This document shows, piece by piece, positions 45,931-57,200 of a stretch of 64,000 nt of DNA. Every line of letters begins with the position of its first letter. Positions within the stretch are counted from its first letter, which is position 1. Origin of the DNA: Mesostigma viride (taxonomy: Eukaryota > Streptophyta > Mesostigmatophyceae > Mesostigmatales > Mesostigmataceae). The notes under the pieces are model-generated. The model had not been told where the DNA came from. It ran no database searches and saw only the letters and a program-made list of their open reading frames with translations. The stretch covers positions 3,435,193-3,499,192 of the forward strand of contig RPFO01000276.1 in assembly GCA_009746045.1 (NCBI GenBank). Reading direction: 5' to 3'. Made by a program: the position numbers and the translations under genes.

Positions 45931-47639
45931 TCATACACCCGTTCATTCATGCATGCAGCCGCTCATCATTAACACGCCTCCGTTGGGAAACTCACGGGGT
46001 ATGAACTATGAAACGGGCGGTAAGAAAGGAAGAAGGAGCCGCCTCCCCAACATGCCGCCCGGCAAAGGCAGCGATGGGCCGTCCAGGAGGGAAACACTGC
46101 GCTTTGCCTTGTACGCCGGGGTGCGCAGGCGACGTGCGGGCACTGTCGCGTGTAAATTTGCCTGCCCGCCCCAGTCCTTCTCGGAACGCCTCCCCAGAGC
46201 ATTCCGTCATGGTAAGAGCTCTTTTCGCCCGTCGCCGGAAGCTTAAACCACAAGAATACGCCGGTTAATGACCAGAAAATGGGGGGTTGTCGACGTTATA
46301 AACCAGTAGCTGTGGTTTTTCCCGCACCCCGAGCACACTCCGGAAGGGGCCAGCAAGCCCCGCCCGCAGGATAAACACCGGGCGATGTTGCTGCGCCCAA
46401 GGGAAGTCATATAGCTGCAAGAAAAGACGTAAAAGCGATTAAAAGCACGACATGCAGTGTTGCCCCTGTCAGCGCTCCTATAATTCTCACTTTTTCGCGG
46501 AAGGGGCATAAATAACGGAAACGCAAAATTAAGGGAAATCCATCGCTGGGTTTCTTTGAAATGATGTTAGGAACTGGTATAATGTGTTCATGACAGCGGA
46601 GAGCATGTTTTTCCTGTCTGTGTTTTACCTTGCACACACACGGGTCGGGCCGGTTGGTGTGCAAAACGCCCGCCTGCTGCCCACGTGCCCTCGCTGCAGA
46701 AAAAAAAGAAACTGTTTTTCAGGTTTTTTCATGTACGATACTTTTCCTGATGTAATCAACGTCCGAACAAGCGAAATAACGTCCAAAATGGTTGCGTAAT
46801 CAGCTCGCAATAAATTTTCGCGTCACCATAGCCGTGCACACCGAATTTCAGTCAACATTGCACGCGCGCACCGAATTTCGTCAACTTTCGCGCGGGAATT
46901 ACCGGGGTGTGCAAGGCGCGGCGCCGGACTGATGTGTATATGTTTGAGTATCTTTAGTTCAAATTAGTACTTGTAATTAACTGAGTACAATCATTGATCG
47001 ACGCGCTTACTTGGGTTGACCCCTCAAAAACCTAGCTTGAACCCATGCAACTTAAGGGGTGAATGACGGAATGAAGTATACCAGTAGGGGCTTGGCCCCT
47101 ACCGGGTCTACTACTTGTAACTATAAAATGAGCAGATAGCTCAAAAAGTACCATGCGCGGTGCGCCGTCGCACCCAGCGGATCCCCCTGGGGGGGGGGGG
47201 GGGGGGTCCTTATTCATTGAGAGTGACACGAGCCGCGAGTCACGAGCCATGCACGAGGTAGCCATGGCTGACGGTGGGGCTCATAACTTTCACGTTTGGG
47301 CACCGATTTCGGCTGTGAATATCACAATCGCTTCGTCTTTCTAAGACGCACACGCTGATATAACTCTCCGAAGCTATTACGCAATATATGGCGAGCAAAC
47401 GCTCCTCCACGCAACGCAGCCTGGCGGCTGTGCTAATTAAGCCCTGAAAATACGTCTGCAGCCTCAGCTGCAGCTTCGCCCTCCGGACGGCCCAGAAGGC
47501 AGCGGCGCCACTCTAGCCAAGCTCTAGTGGTCGCCCAGCCCCCTCCCGGGCTCGCCTCGCCCGCGCGCAGCGTCGCCTGACTGAACCCAGGCGCAGTCGC
47601 CCTGCCGAGCCGAACGGGGAAACGTTCGACTTTTTGACG
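45931..47639. other. Intergenic stretch, no gene recognised
   Basis: No coding region is supported. A run of about 16 G lies at 47190-47205. Confidence 0.5.
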
Positions 47640-49176
47640 CCATGCAGCCAGCCCGGCTTTTTTGACAAACTAAACCACGACAAGATCCTGCTGAGCTACA
47701 TGTTCTGCGGATCGGATGCCTCGCTTCTTGAACTGTGCAACTAGCAGCTCTTCGATCCACCAAGGTCGCCTCGTCAATGCTTTCCAGAGGCGCGCCTACA
47801 ACCTCGACTCCATCCTCACCCTCCGCCGCCACCACCTTCAGATCTACGCCGTCTTCTCCCTTCTTGGCGGCGCTCCATCGAGGAGCTCTGGCCCCCACAG
47901 CCCCTCACCACCATGCACCTTAACCGAGTCCTCCATCCGCTCACTCCTTAACCCTCGAGCAGCACGTGGCCCCCATCGCTGCAGATGTGGCGGCCATGCA
48001 TGGGCAGCTGCTGCCGTGCCACGCTGACTGCCGAGCTCCCCCTCCTCTCCCCCTCTTACCACCGTAGTTGAATCCCACACTGACCCATCCTGGAACTGCA
48101 CCACCTTACTGTGTATCTAGCTGCCCACGAGATAGCAGGGTTAGCAGACTCCAACCATGGCATCCCCAGAGTCACATCATGCAGCAGCAGTGAGTGAAAT
48201 AACGTCTGCTGTGACTGATAAGGTTTGAAGTGCATGGGCACACCTGGAAGGTCAGGTGCACATAGCCAGGTGAGTTACTCTGCCTGCCATCAGAATATTG
48301 GACTCGCACAGGTGCATGTTGGGTGAGGAAGAACTGGCAAGTGCAGCTCCTCAACCAGGAAGTGGTGCTACGTCGCTTCCCCCAGAAGCCAGGTGAGACG
48401 TCAACCTCTCTTGCTGACGAGCTCAAGAACCAGCTTCTTACCCTCATGGGCCTGGTAGGTGAGGTAGAACTGCGTGGGTGCCACCGCCTTCCCCACTCAC
48501 GGGACAAGGCGGCTCCCCCACCAGTCCTACTCACCTTCCCCTCCCCTGAGGATAAGCAACGGTTCCTCTCTCGTCGCAAGCGGTTGCACGACCTCACCTG
48601 GACGCTGGATGACGACCTCACCCCCGCTCAGCAACAGCAGCGACGCGACCTGTGGCCGGAATACCTCCGCCATAAGCAGGACCCCCAGAAGCCCAAGGTG
48701 TACTGGAGGGGCGGGGACCTGATGATCAACCACAAGATGTGGACGCCCCCAGCGGGCTAGAATAGCAATAGCCCTAGCTTGTAACCATTGGCGTCACTGC
48801 CGCTAAGGCAGCCATGCCTAGAATGTTGCCTAGCTGTGCCAACACACCTAGTCACGTGCCGCCAACGCACGGTACACAACCAGCCATAGCCTCAGCCTAG
48901 TCCTAGTACAGCCATGCTACGCCCTGGCTATGTTCAGATTACCTGCCCACGCTCCTTGCTATGATATGCTCACATGGGTCTTATTGCACCCACAGTTTGC
49001 CGGATCGTTAGCCTGTCCTTTTAGCTAGCCGCGCCCGATTGCAGCTGTGGCATGCCTTTGGCATGAAGGAGACTGGGGGTCTCTGCCCTTTCTCCTGTAG
49101 TGCACACACAGGGATTAAAAGCACTTCGGTGCTCCGTGACTCCCCAACGGGAGCACGAGTTTTAGTAATTAATTAA
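47640..49176 (+). mobile_element. ORF1-only LINE-like element (candidate)
   Basis: A degraded 5' part (from about 47640), an ORF1 C-terminal domain (48323-48760), about 350 bp of untranslated sequence, and the LINE 3' module 'gtgactccccaacgggagca', then cgag and tttagtaattaattaa, ending at 49176. No reverse transcriptase is present between ORF1 and the 3' end. This resembles half-L1 type elements that keep ORF1 and borrow ORF2. The 5' boundary is not defined. Confidence 0.5.
48323..48760 (+). pseudogene. LINE ORF1 (L1-type RNA-binding protein), C-terminal part
   Basis: 145 codons to TAG at 48758. The frame shows VVLRRFPQKPGE, a CHRLPHSRDKAAPPPVLLTF block, EDKQRFLSRRKRLHD, LDDDLTPAQQQQRRDLWPEY and a basic end with YWRGGDLMINHKMW. 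This order (RRM-like end, hydrophilic 'R.g....rP+.ilv.f' block, 'DlTp.qq..R..l' and a last beta-rich part) is typical of L1-type ORF1 proteins. The open frame starts only with GTG; upstream frames are broken, so it is a fragment. Confidence 0.65.
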
Positions 49177-49500
49177 CCAGGAAAGTAGAGATGTTATTAC
49201 TCCCTGCACCAGAGTCATTGAATCATGAAGAGACATAGAGGCTGAGCCAAAGGATCGAACTGGCACATTTAATAACCTAGCTTGAAACTTCAACAGCTGA
49301 CTGGGAACAGGAGGGCCCAATGAGGTGATAGAATCAGATGCAGACAGATTGTTTAGGACGAACATGCACAGCAGGCACACCCGTCAACTCAACAGCTTCA
49401 ATGACGTAGTTCTGGGGGGTCCACTAGTTTTTGGGCAGCTCAGGGGCCGGCCGGGGTGGTCTGAAGACGAGCCCCCAACTGGATGAGCTGCACCTGCTGA

Positions 49501-50491
49501 TCATCTGGAGGGTCGATCCTCATCCCCACCACCACCCTCCTCCTCAGCTAGGAGATGCCACAACGCGTTGACCATCCTTCGTCTGTCTTGTCTGCTGAAG
49601 GCCTTCGGCTGGAAGGGCCCCCTACCGGACGACTGGAAGTTGGGTCTGAACCCAGGCTGCATCCGGTGGTTGCTCTGGCTGACCCCGGGAGGTAGACTGG
49701 ATGGCTGTGTGAAGGGAAGAGAGCCTAGCTTGTCGGGACCCTTGGTGTCAGCTGGAAACTGGTCCCGCTTGGGGCAGTCACGTGCGAAGTGCCCTGGTTG
49801 ACCGCACGTGAAACAGGCCCTCTTGGACTGGTCCAGGGCATTAATTGAGCTCCTCAAGCACAGCGTCCAGCTGGTTCAGTGGCTTCTTGAGAGAGGATGC
49901 TTGGGTACCTGCAGTGGGCTCCCACTTGATGGAGAAGTCGGGTACACGACACAGAGTGAGGGCATAAGACAACACAGTGTCCCACTTCCATGCATTCGAC
50001 ATAGTCGTAGCTAGGGAGAAAAGTGTTTGTCAATGTCGACCCTGACTTGAAGGGAAAACCCATGCAGGAACCTGTGCAGAGCCTCAGCATCAGAACACTG
50101 GGAGATCTTGGCTCGTAGATTGGTGAACGTCTCCACATGCTGTGGTAACGTGAGCCCCACCTGCGTACAGTTAGCTAAAGAGTCCCGGTCCAGGCGAAGC
50201 TGGTCCTGGGGAAGCAAGAAGCGTCTGAAAGACAACATGAGGGTGGGTAAATCCTTGCAAGTGTTACCTGCTGGAGTCTGAACGCAAAAACTCGTCAAAC
50301 CTGTCTGCTGCACTGTCGCTCATTCGCTGCCGGGCCATTTTCTTCTGAATGTCCAGGGTAAGTCGTTCTTCCGCTCGTTTGCCATAGTTGGCGAAGTGGA
50401 TAGCGAACCCGTCCTGAAACTTGGTAGAGAAATGATCAAAGCTGCGATGGGGAAGGTTAGTGAGCGACAGCTTGTCTACAGATTCAATCAA
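49501..50491 (-). pseudogene. gag polyprotein remnant with CCHC zinc knuckle
   Basis: Frames overlap with shifts: 'LPHRSFDHFSTKFQDGFAIH', then 'LPQHVETFTNLRAKISQCSD' with 'EALHRFLHGFSLQVRVDIDK' (the retrotransposon gag core), then CFTCGQPGHFARDCPK, a CCHC knuckle. Frameshifts and stops, for example near 50013, break the protein. Confidence 0.8.
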
Positions 50492-51474
50492 CCTTGGGAA
50501 AAGGTGGAGCTGGACCTTGATGTGGCGGCAGTGTGATGGTCACGGGGACGTCGCTGGCGGGTGTGCATGGCGAAGGTGACCGAGAGAGGTCGCCTGCGCC
50601 CGTCCTGTCTCTCGCTATCCTGCGTCTCATTCCCAGGAGCAACTGTGGAGTGATATAATAAGGTAGAGCCCATCTCTCTATCACCCAACTTAGGAGCCTC
50701 TCTCCCCACGATCTATAGCAACCATCTCACGCATGGCCTCCTCCTCATCCGCAATCCTCTGACGAAGTCGTCCCACATCCTGTTCCACCTGAGTCCTCCA
50801 CCACCTTTCTATACATCGCTGCATGTTGTTCATCTTGTTGTAGTCTGATCTTTGCTGCTGAGAGGCGATCCGCCGCTAATCGGCCCCGGTCTCGACCTGG
50901 CGTGGTGTTAACAGGAATAAGAAAGGATCCATGACGAAGCACTAGGTACTGGAGTCCGCTCGCCCGAAACCTTGGGCGACAGCGACCCCGTCCTACTCAA
51001 CCCACGCCAGCTAGTCAGAGACGGCTCGCCTCCAGGGTTGGATACCAGACGCAATATTTAACAGAAAACTTCGGCCGGACGGACAGCGAGGCCCGTCTCA
51101 GTTCAGACGTAGAAGTACGATCAAAATCAAGTTGACGCCGTGGAGTGTGGGTACTTCGCGCAGCACCTTCCCTAGAGAGAGGTGAATGAGATGAAAAAGG
51201 ATCTCCCGCACCTGGTTCTGTAGGGGGTCAAGGTGATTGTGTCTTTAAACTACTCATACCACCACATGGGGTCGCGATCGTCTACCTACCTAGTAGAAAC
51301 AACGGTTACGGCTGACTTCCGGTCAGAAAGAGCAAGATAGTCACAGAAGGATATGTCTCTCTCTTTATTACCTGAAGTTGTCCGCAACTCCATTGTTCTT
51401 CCCGGATGGTAGACATCTTTTCAACATTGTACTACCCAGAAGATTCCGACTAAAGAGAAACACCGAAGTAGAGA

Positions 51475-51488
51475 TCCTCCGATACCAA
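51475..51488 (-). other. Primer binding site, Met-tRNA-like
   Basis: Directly after the LTR the minus strand reads T-TGGTATCGGAG. The standard initiator-Met primer site of many LTR elements is TGGTATCAGAG, so only one base differs. Confidence 0.65.
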
Positions 51489-52188
51489 TGTAACGACTAA
51501 AAATGACCATCATCAGTCCAAATATGAAAGATCTTTACCTGGTTTGCGTTCTTGAGTCTCAGATCTTCAAGTGTATCCGGGCAAGGTTGAGATGGAGATT
51601 CCACAGCACGTGATTTAGGGAACCACACCCCTTGTAGACACAAAGACAAGTTGTGCCCTAGACGTCTTCTGTGGAACTGAAAGCAGTCTGGTGCTTGAGG
51701 ATGGACAACAAAGACAAGCTTTATTATACCATGATGGATCAAAACCAACGTGACAACAATGGCGACCCCACGTCCTTGATATCGGCGTGCTTGTCGAGCT
51801 TGCCTCAATCTTAGCCTGAAGGGAACCAATCAGAATCGTGGAATCTGAAAACGAGATCTTCGTATCCATCCTAGTCACATGAAAAAGAACAACACCACAC
51901 ACAGCCTGGCAGAATATCCAGACGTGAGATCCTGAATCTGTAGTAAGCACTGAAGTCCCAAAGGAACATTTAAGACGTGATAGTACCAACCAACAAACTA
52001 ACGCCATGTGGATCAGGCCACGACCAATAAGGGCTTCTGACAGTCGGTTGACAAAGTACAAGTTCCAAGTACCGCATTCCTGGAAAACCTTATAACTTTC
52101 TCAATACTTATCCAAAAGATCTCGAATAATTAAAGCCAAACGTTCACAAAACAAAGGATGTAACAACAAACCACTTTTGCTTGTTACA
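51489..52188 (-). repeat. 5' LTR, 700 bp
   Basis: In minus orientation it begins TGTAAC and ends GTTACA, perfect 6-bp inverted termini of the TG...CA type. No second copy is present in the window, so its limits rest on the termini and the adjacent primer site. Confidence 0.65.
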
Positions 52189-52379
52189 ACTAGGGGATAT
52201 GCCCCATAAAGTAGCGTCTTTTGTCCTTTTTTGCGTACTACCGGGCACTGCAAGGGGTATATACCCCCCATCAGTGGGTGGGATGGACCCCCAAACATCC
52301 CATTTACATGGCAAAATCATGTTTGGGGTGCCCCAAGGCCAGATTTGCATGTTATTCCATATTATGGTTTTGGGGCCGC

Positions 52380-52720
52380 CACCCGTGGACTTTTCGTGAT
52401 AGACGTACTCGGCATGGACATGTGCTACACTAGACGTGACGGGCTAACCCCCGGGCAGCCTCCTGGTTTGTCTGTAATATGGAGGCAGATGGTGCGCAAG
52501 GATAGATGGCAAGTAGTGATGAAGGAGACCACCCCCAAGCCTGTGGGGGCTCCGCGTGTGGCCAAGTATGGCATTCATAGCGATTCGGGCCGCGGTGCCC
52601 ACACCCCTGTAACTAGGACCTAGATAGCTTATACCATCCATTCCATCCCATGTTCCGCTCCCACTGAGGACTTATGCTCACGTGACGCAGTCACGTGTCT
52701 ATTAATTAATTAATTAATGG
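52380..52720 (+). pseudogene. LINE C-terminal fragment with 3' hairpin end (second family)
   Basis: Encodes 'PPGLSVIWRQMVRKDRWQVV', then MKETTPKPVGAPRVAK, comparable with 'GLSVIWKKMMDKAKWAQVIE' at 30200. The 3' UTR has an ATCC-rich stretch, then 'ttatgctcacgtgacgcagt' and cacgtg. CACGTGAC-GCA-GTCACGTG is a perfect hairpin, followed by (ATTA)n. It is a sister family to the LINE at 29720 with a different hairpin. Confidence 0.75.
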
Positions 52721-52748
52721 TTTTGGGGGGTCTGGCATATGACCCTCA

Positions 52749-52827
52749 CATTTAGCTTTTGTGTAATTATTTTTCTAATGAGATTAGCATAGTACTCCGT
52801 GGCATGCCTAAGCGCATGACACGCAAA
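52749..52827. repeat. Dispersed repeat (inverted match to 24161-24240)
   Basis: Shares 'attagcatagtactccgtgg' and adjacent sequence, in opposite orientation, with 24161-24240. Confidence 0.7.
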
Positions 52828-52904
52828 TAATTTCGTAGTATCGCAATCGTAGATCTCAATGAAGGCGCTCGAATCGGCTGTTTACATGCCAGAAAGTCCA
52901 AATT

Positions 52905-53245
52905 TGGAATTAACGTGCTCCCGTTGGGGAGTCACGGAGCATTAACCTCGATGGATGGATGGATGAATGGATGGATGGATGGATGGATGGATGGATGGAT
53001 GGATGGATGGATGGATGGATGGATGGATGGATGGATGGATGGATGGATGGATGGATGGATGGATGGATGGATGGATGGATGGATGGATGGATGGATGGAT
53101 GGATGGATGGATGGATGGATGGATGGATGGATGGATGGATGGATGGATGGATGGATGGATGGATGGATGGATGGATGGATGGATGGATGGATGGATGGAT
53201 GGATGGATGGGAACACGCAATCCTACCGGTCTAATCTGTCTACAA
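52905..53245 (-). mobile_element. LINE 3' end, minus, with (GGAT)n expansion
   Basis: Minus strand: the 'taggattg'-type block with 'agaccggtaggattgcgtg', then about 64 ATCC units (52950-53210), then 'gttaatgctccgtgactccc' and 'aacgggagcacg'. The normal module has only 3-4 ATCC units at this exact place, so the array is an expansion within the tail. Confidence 0.85.
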
Positions 53246-54283
53246 AAACGAATCTGGAAGGCAGGGGATAGAGAACTGACTTCAGCTCAAGCAGACATGG
53301 CATGTTGCAAAGACGGGGCTCAAACGTTGTCAACTTGATGGGCACCGCATGCTGAGGATATGACTGGCCAAAGAATGCAAACATGCCCAGTTTAATGTGA
53401 TGTACAAGCTAGGTATATAAGCATGGCAGAGTGCATGTCAAATCCCCGCGTAGGGGGCAAACTGTTGCATGCAAAAATACTTTGCGGAGGCACCATGTGT
53501 TGCCCATGCATCGGCGACGCATGCTGCTGATTGTGTTGCCTTGACTTCAATCACCTCGTGGTCCACCCCCCTTCCTCATATTAAAATTCGTCAACAATAC
53601 CAAGTGTTCCCAAATGTGATGCAATCCTAACCTTTGGCAAATGCCAAGAGTTGCTTACACACTTGGCGTGGTGATTTGAATCTTGCTCTCGCTGGTGCCC
53701 GGAGGTTCAGCAGGCGCAGGCTGGATCTCGACATTGACAGGGACTTCGACCCTGCCAAGGGGGGCCGGTGTGCTGCCATCGGCCCCGCCGGCTTCCTCTC
53801 CCGTACTTTCGGCGGTTAGTCAATGAGTCAGCGACACTGCTTCATCGCTGCAAATGGGATTTGTGGGGTAGGCAAAGACCCAGCAGAGGCATTCAGACAT
53901 CCCCACTTGCATGAAAGATCATTAGTCTGGCAAAGTGCCGTTGCACACTGTTGTATCACCAGGTTTCCCATTCCTCTTCTTTTACCTCCATAACCAAGGA
54001 GTCGCGGTAATATATTATATATATTATGGTAATATACGAGAAGGTGAGTGAGGGTGCGACCCTGGCTGCAAACACGAAAACACACAAGCAAATGCTTGAC
54101 GGAAACACCACATAAGAAACAAGCAATGTCCCCACCTTCCTGCGGCCACCTATCTGACGGAAACACCACATAAGAAACAAGCAATGTCCCCACCTTCCTG
54201 CGGCCACCTATCTGACCTAGTATCATTCTACTATGTATATGCAGTATCACACATTGCCATAAAGAACTTAGCCTCTCTCCCAC
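53246..54283. other. Intergenic stretch, 3' side of the transporter gene
   Basis: No gene is recognised. A 58-bp tandem duplication lies at about 54098-54215 (unit starting tgacggaaacaccacataag). A 61-codon frame at 53634-53819 has no known domain. Confidence 0.5.
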
Positions 54284-57200
54284 TCACTCTTCGCTGCCCT
54301 TGACGGTGAGCTGCTGGAAGCGGTACATGCAGAAGGAGGCCAGCGCCAAGAAGGTGGAGCACATGCCGAACATGTTGGCGATGGGGAACGAGCCGACCTG
54401 TGTGTGTGGCGGGGGGAGGGCAGGCGATAGAGACCATAAACACAGCAACCGGTGGGAGCAAGCATGAGCAAGGTGGAGCACATGCCGAACATATTGCCGA
54501 CCTGGGGGGGAAGAGGGGGGAAGAGGGGGGAAGAGGGGGAAGAGGGGGGAAGAGGGGGGAAGAGGGGGGGAAGAGGGGGGAAGAGGGGGGAAGAGGGGGG
54601 AAGAGGGGGGAAGAGGGGGGAAGAGGGGGGAAGAGGGGGAAGAGGGGGGAAGAGGGGGGAAGAGGGGGGAAGAGGGGGGGAAGAGGGGGGAAGAGGGGGG
54701 AAGAGGGGGGAAGAGGGGGAAGAGGGGGGAAGAGGGGGGAAGAGGGGGAAGAGGGGGGGAAGAGGGGGGGAAGAGGGGGGAAGAGGGGGGAAGAGGGGGG
54801 AAGAGGGGGGAAGAGGGGGGAAGAGGGGGGAAGAGGGGGAAGAGGGGGGAAGAGGGGGGAAGAGGGGGGAAGAGGGGGGAAGAGGGGGGAAGAGGGGGGA
54901 AGAGGGGGGAAGAGGGGGGAAGAGGGGAGGGGGGAAGAGGGGGGAAGAGGGGGGAAGAGGGGGGAAGAGGGGGGAAGAGGGGGGAAGAGGGGGGAAGAGG
55001 GGGGAAGAGGGGGGAAGAGGGGGGAAGAGGGGGGGAAGAGGGGGGAAGAGGGGGAAGAGGGGGGAAGAGGGGGGGAAGAGGGGGGGAAGAGGGGGGGAAG
55101 AGGGGGGGAAGAGGGGGGGAAGAGGGATGGGAAAGGAGGCACCAGCTATTGCAGTTGCAGGAATAGCAGGCGGGGCGCAAAGAGGAGGAAAGAGATGAGA
55201 TTAATGACACCTGGGGGTCATTAAAAAAAAAGTGACATGTTATGTGTGATAACTGCCAATATTAGGAACCACGATGGGCCGAGGTGGACAGCTGTGATAA
55301 CCCAGGCTTGTTTGCAATATCCCATGCCATCAATCAAGCTATCACGGATGTAAGTAGTATACCAATAGAGGTTCAAACTTGTTCAACTCTCTCATTTGTT
55401 GGTCACATTGCAATCATTTTACATCAAAATCTTTGGAAAAACTTAAACTCTCGTAAACGCTGAAGTTTTGGTGAAATGAATAAACTTTCAGGGGTCGAAT
55501 TTCGAGAGCCGCCCCAAAACGGCACTTTGAAAAAAACTTGAAAAACGGCCAGAATACGGTCCAGAGGCCATAACTTCACTGTCTGAATATCAAGTGATGC
55601 TATTTGAAATTTTCGACAACATACATACCTGAGTCTATATCTCAAGGGGCATGTCAGTCTCACGACATATGGTATATCTAACAAAGGCAACCAGCATGTG
55701 CGGTCCAACACATCAACGCGATATCCTTGTGTAAACACACACCGTTAACCCCTGTTCATGCTTTTGAACAACGGAGCAATCATGAGCACAGTGCAAAGAA
55801 TCAATTTACCTTACAGCATACGCAAATCCCCATAGTTTCCTCCTCATCCTCACCATTAACATGGGTGCCATTGCCCATCTCATGATAACGCCCGCATTCT
55901 CCCGTTTTGTATATTTACGCGGTGATTGAAGTTGCAGAAGCTGGCATGCTCCATCAGCCCCTCGCATGGAAGATAGACTGTGCATGAATGCACAAGGGCC
56001 TTGTCAAAGCCACGGGGCAGCATATGAACCCTCCTTGAAACTGAAAATATACCAAACAGCTCATAAGCTCCCTATCAAAGTCTCTATGTATCATCTACCA
56101 TGGGTCAGTGACAAGTTTGTTGTTGACAAGACAGGAAGAACCCAATTGGCAATAACTCACTTTAAACCATGGTGCTGGTGCTGGTGCTGGTGCTGGTGCT
56201 GGTGCTGGTGCTGGTGCTGGTGCTGGTGCTGGTGCTGGTGCTGGTGCTGGTGCTGGTGCTGGTGCTGGTGCTGGTGCTGGTGCTGGTGCTGGTGCTGGTG
56301 CTGGTGCTGGTGCTGGTGCTGGTGCTGGTGCTGGTGCTGGTGCTGGTGCTGGTGCTGCTGAAAATATGGTGCTGACACACAAAAGACTCGTCCCTGTATA
56401 CGAACTTGGCCTTACCCTCCTGCTCCTTCCATGCTTGTCGGTATACAACAAAAACCTGGTCGACCCATTGGCACCTTTCTGGTGTAAAGTATGGCACTTG
56501 ACATGCCCTCTCCTCCTCCTGTACCCAAGGCCAGTCAGTATGTTGCCCACTGTAGTGTCTGGGATGCCACAACTTTGCTCCCAAAACAATTGCACCAAAT
56601 CCTTCCGCATGACAATGTTGCCCCGTGTGTGGAGCTTACATATGTGTTTTTCTAGATCATCCAGAAGCTGCTGTGTCACCTTGACACGTCAGACCTCCCT
56701 GCTCGGCCCAGCCACGCCCCTGCCCTGACCTTCCCTCGCCACAATTTCCCCTTACTCTTCCCACTCCAGGACCACTTGCGCAGCCTTAGGTGCCCTAATC
56801 CTGCAGCCGGGGCCACCGTTTCGTGCCGTGCGTTCCTAGACCAACCCAGAAAGGGTTTTGTGACATGAAGCGTCTTCAAGAAAATTAGACACTCCTCAAG
56901 CGTTTTCAAACGCCCCCGATCTCTTAGCCTGGATATTTTGCCTTCAATTTCTCTTTTGCTGCGATGAACTCGGCTTGCTTTCGGGTAGGTTCAACGCGTG
57001 CCTGCATTGCTGCTGCTGTCCAGGCCATGGATTTACTTGGCCTACCCTTTTGCTTCCTTTTCACGGTTTTCTGCCCGGACGGCCCGGCCCTGCTTCCGTC
57101 ATTGTCCGACATCATAATTTTTTTTTTTCCGTCCTTTGACACGCAAGATTTTCGCAATGGCAAACTCAAAATTACACAGAGCAATTTTCCTATGCAATAT

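Larger units (their letters stand above)
49177..52188 (-). mobile_element. Truncated LTR retrotransposon (LTR, PBS, gag, protease motif)
   Basis: On the minus strand, in order: a 700-bp LTR (52188-51489), a Met-tRNA-like primer site, a leader, degraded gag (50940-49501) with a CCHC knuckle, and a retropepsin motif DSGAGSNNIS (about 49215-49180). The element is then cut at 49177 by the AATTAATTAA end of the ORF1-only LINE. No integrase, RT or second LTR is seen, so it is a dead 5' end. A Ty3/gypsy origin is likely from the gag type, but it is not proven. Confidence 0.75.

Noticed and set aside
53634-53819. Small gene of 61 codons (HTWRGDLNLALAGARRFSRR...)
   Set aside because: No domain, no splice partners and no conservation evidence available; length is within chance for this composition.
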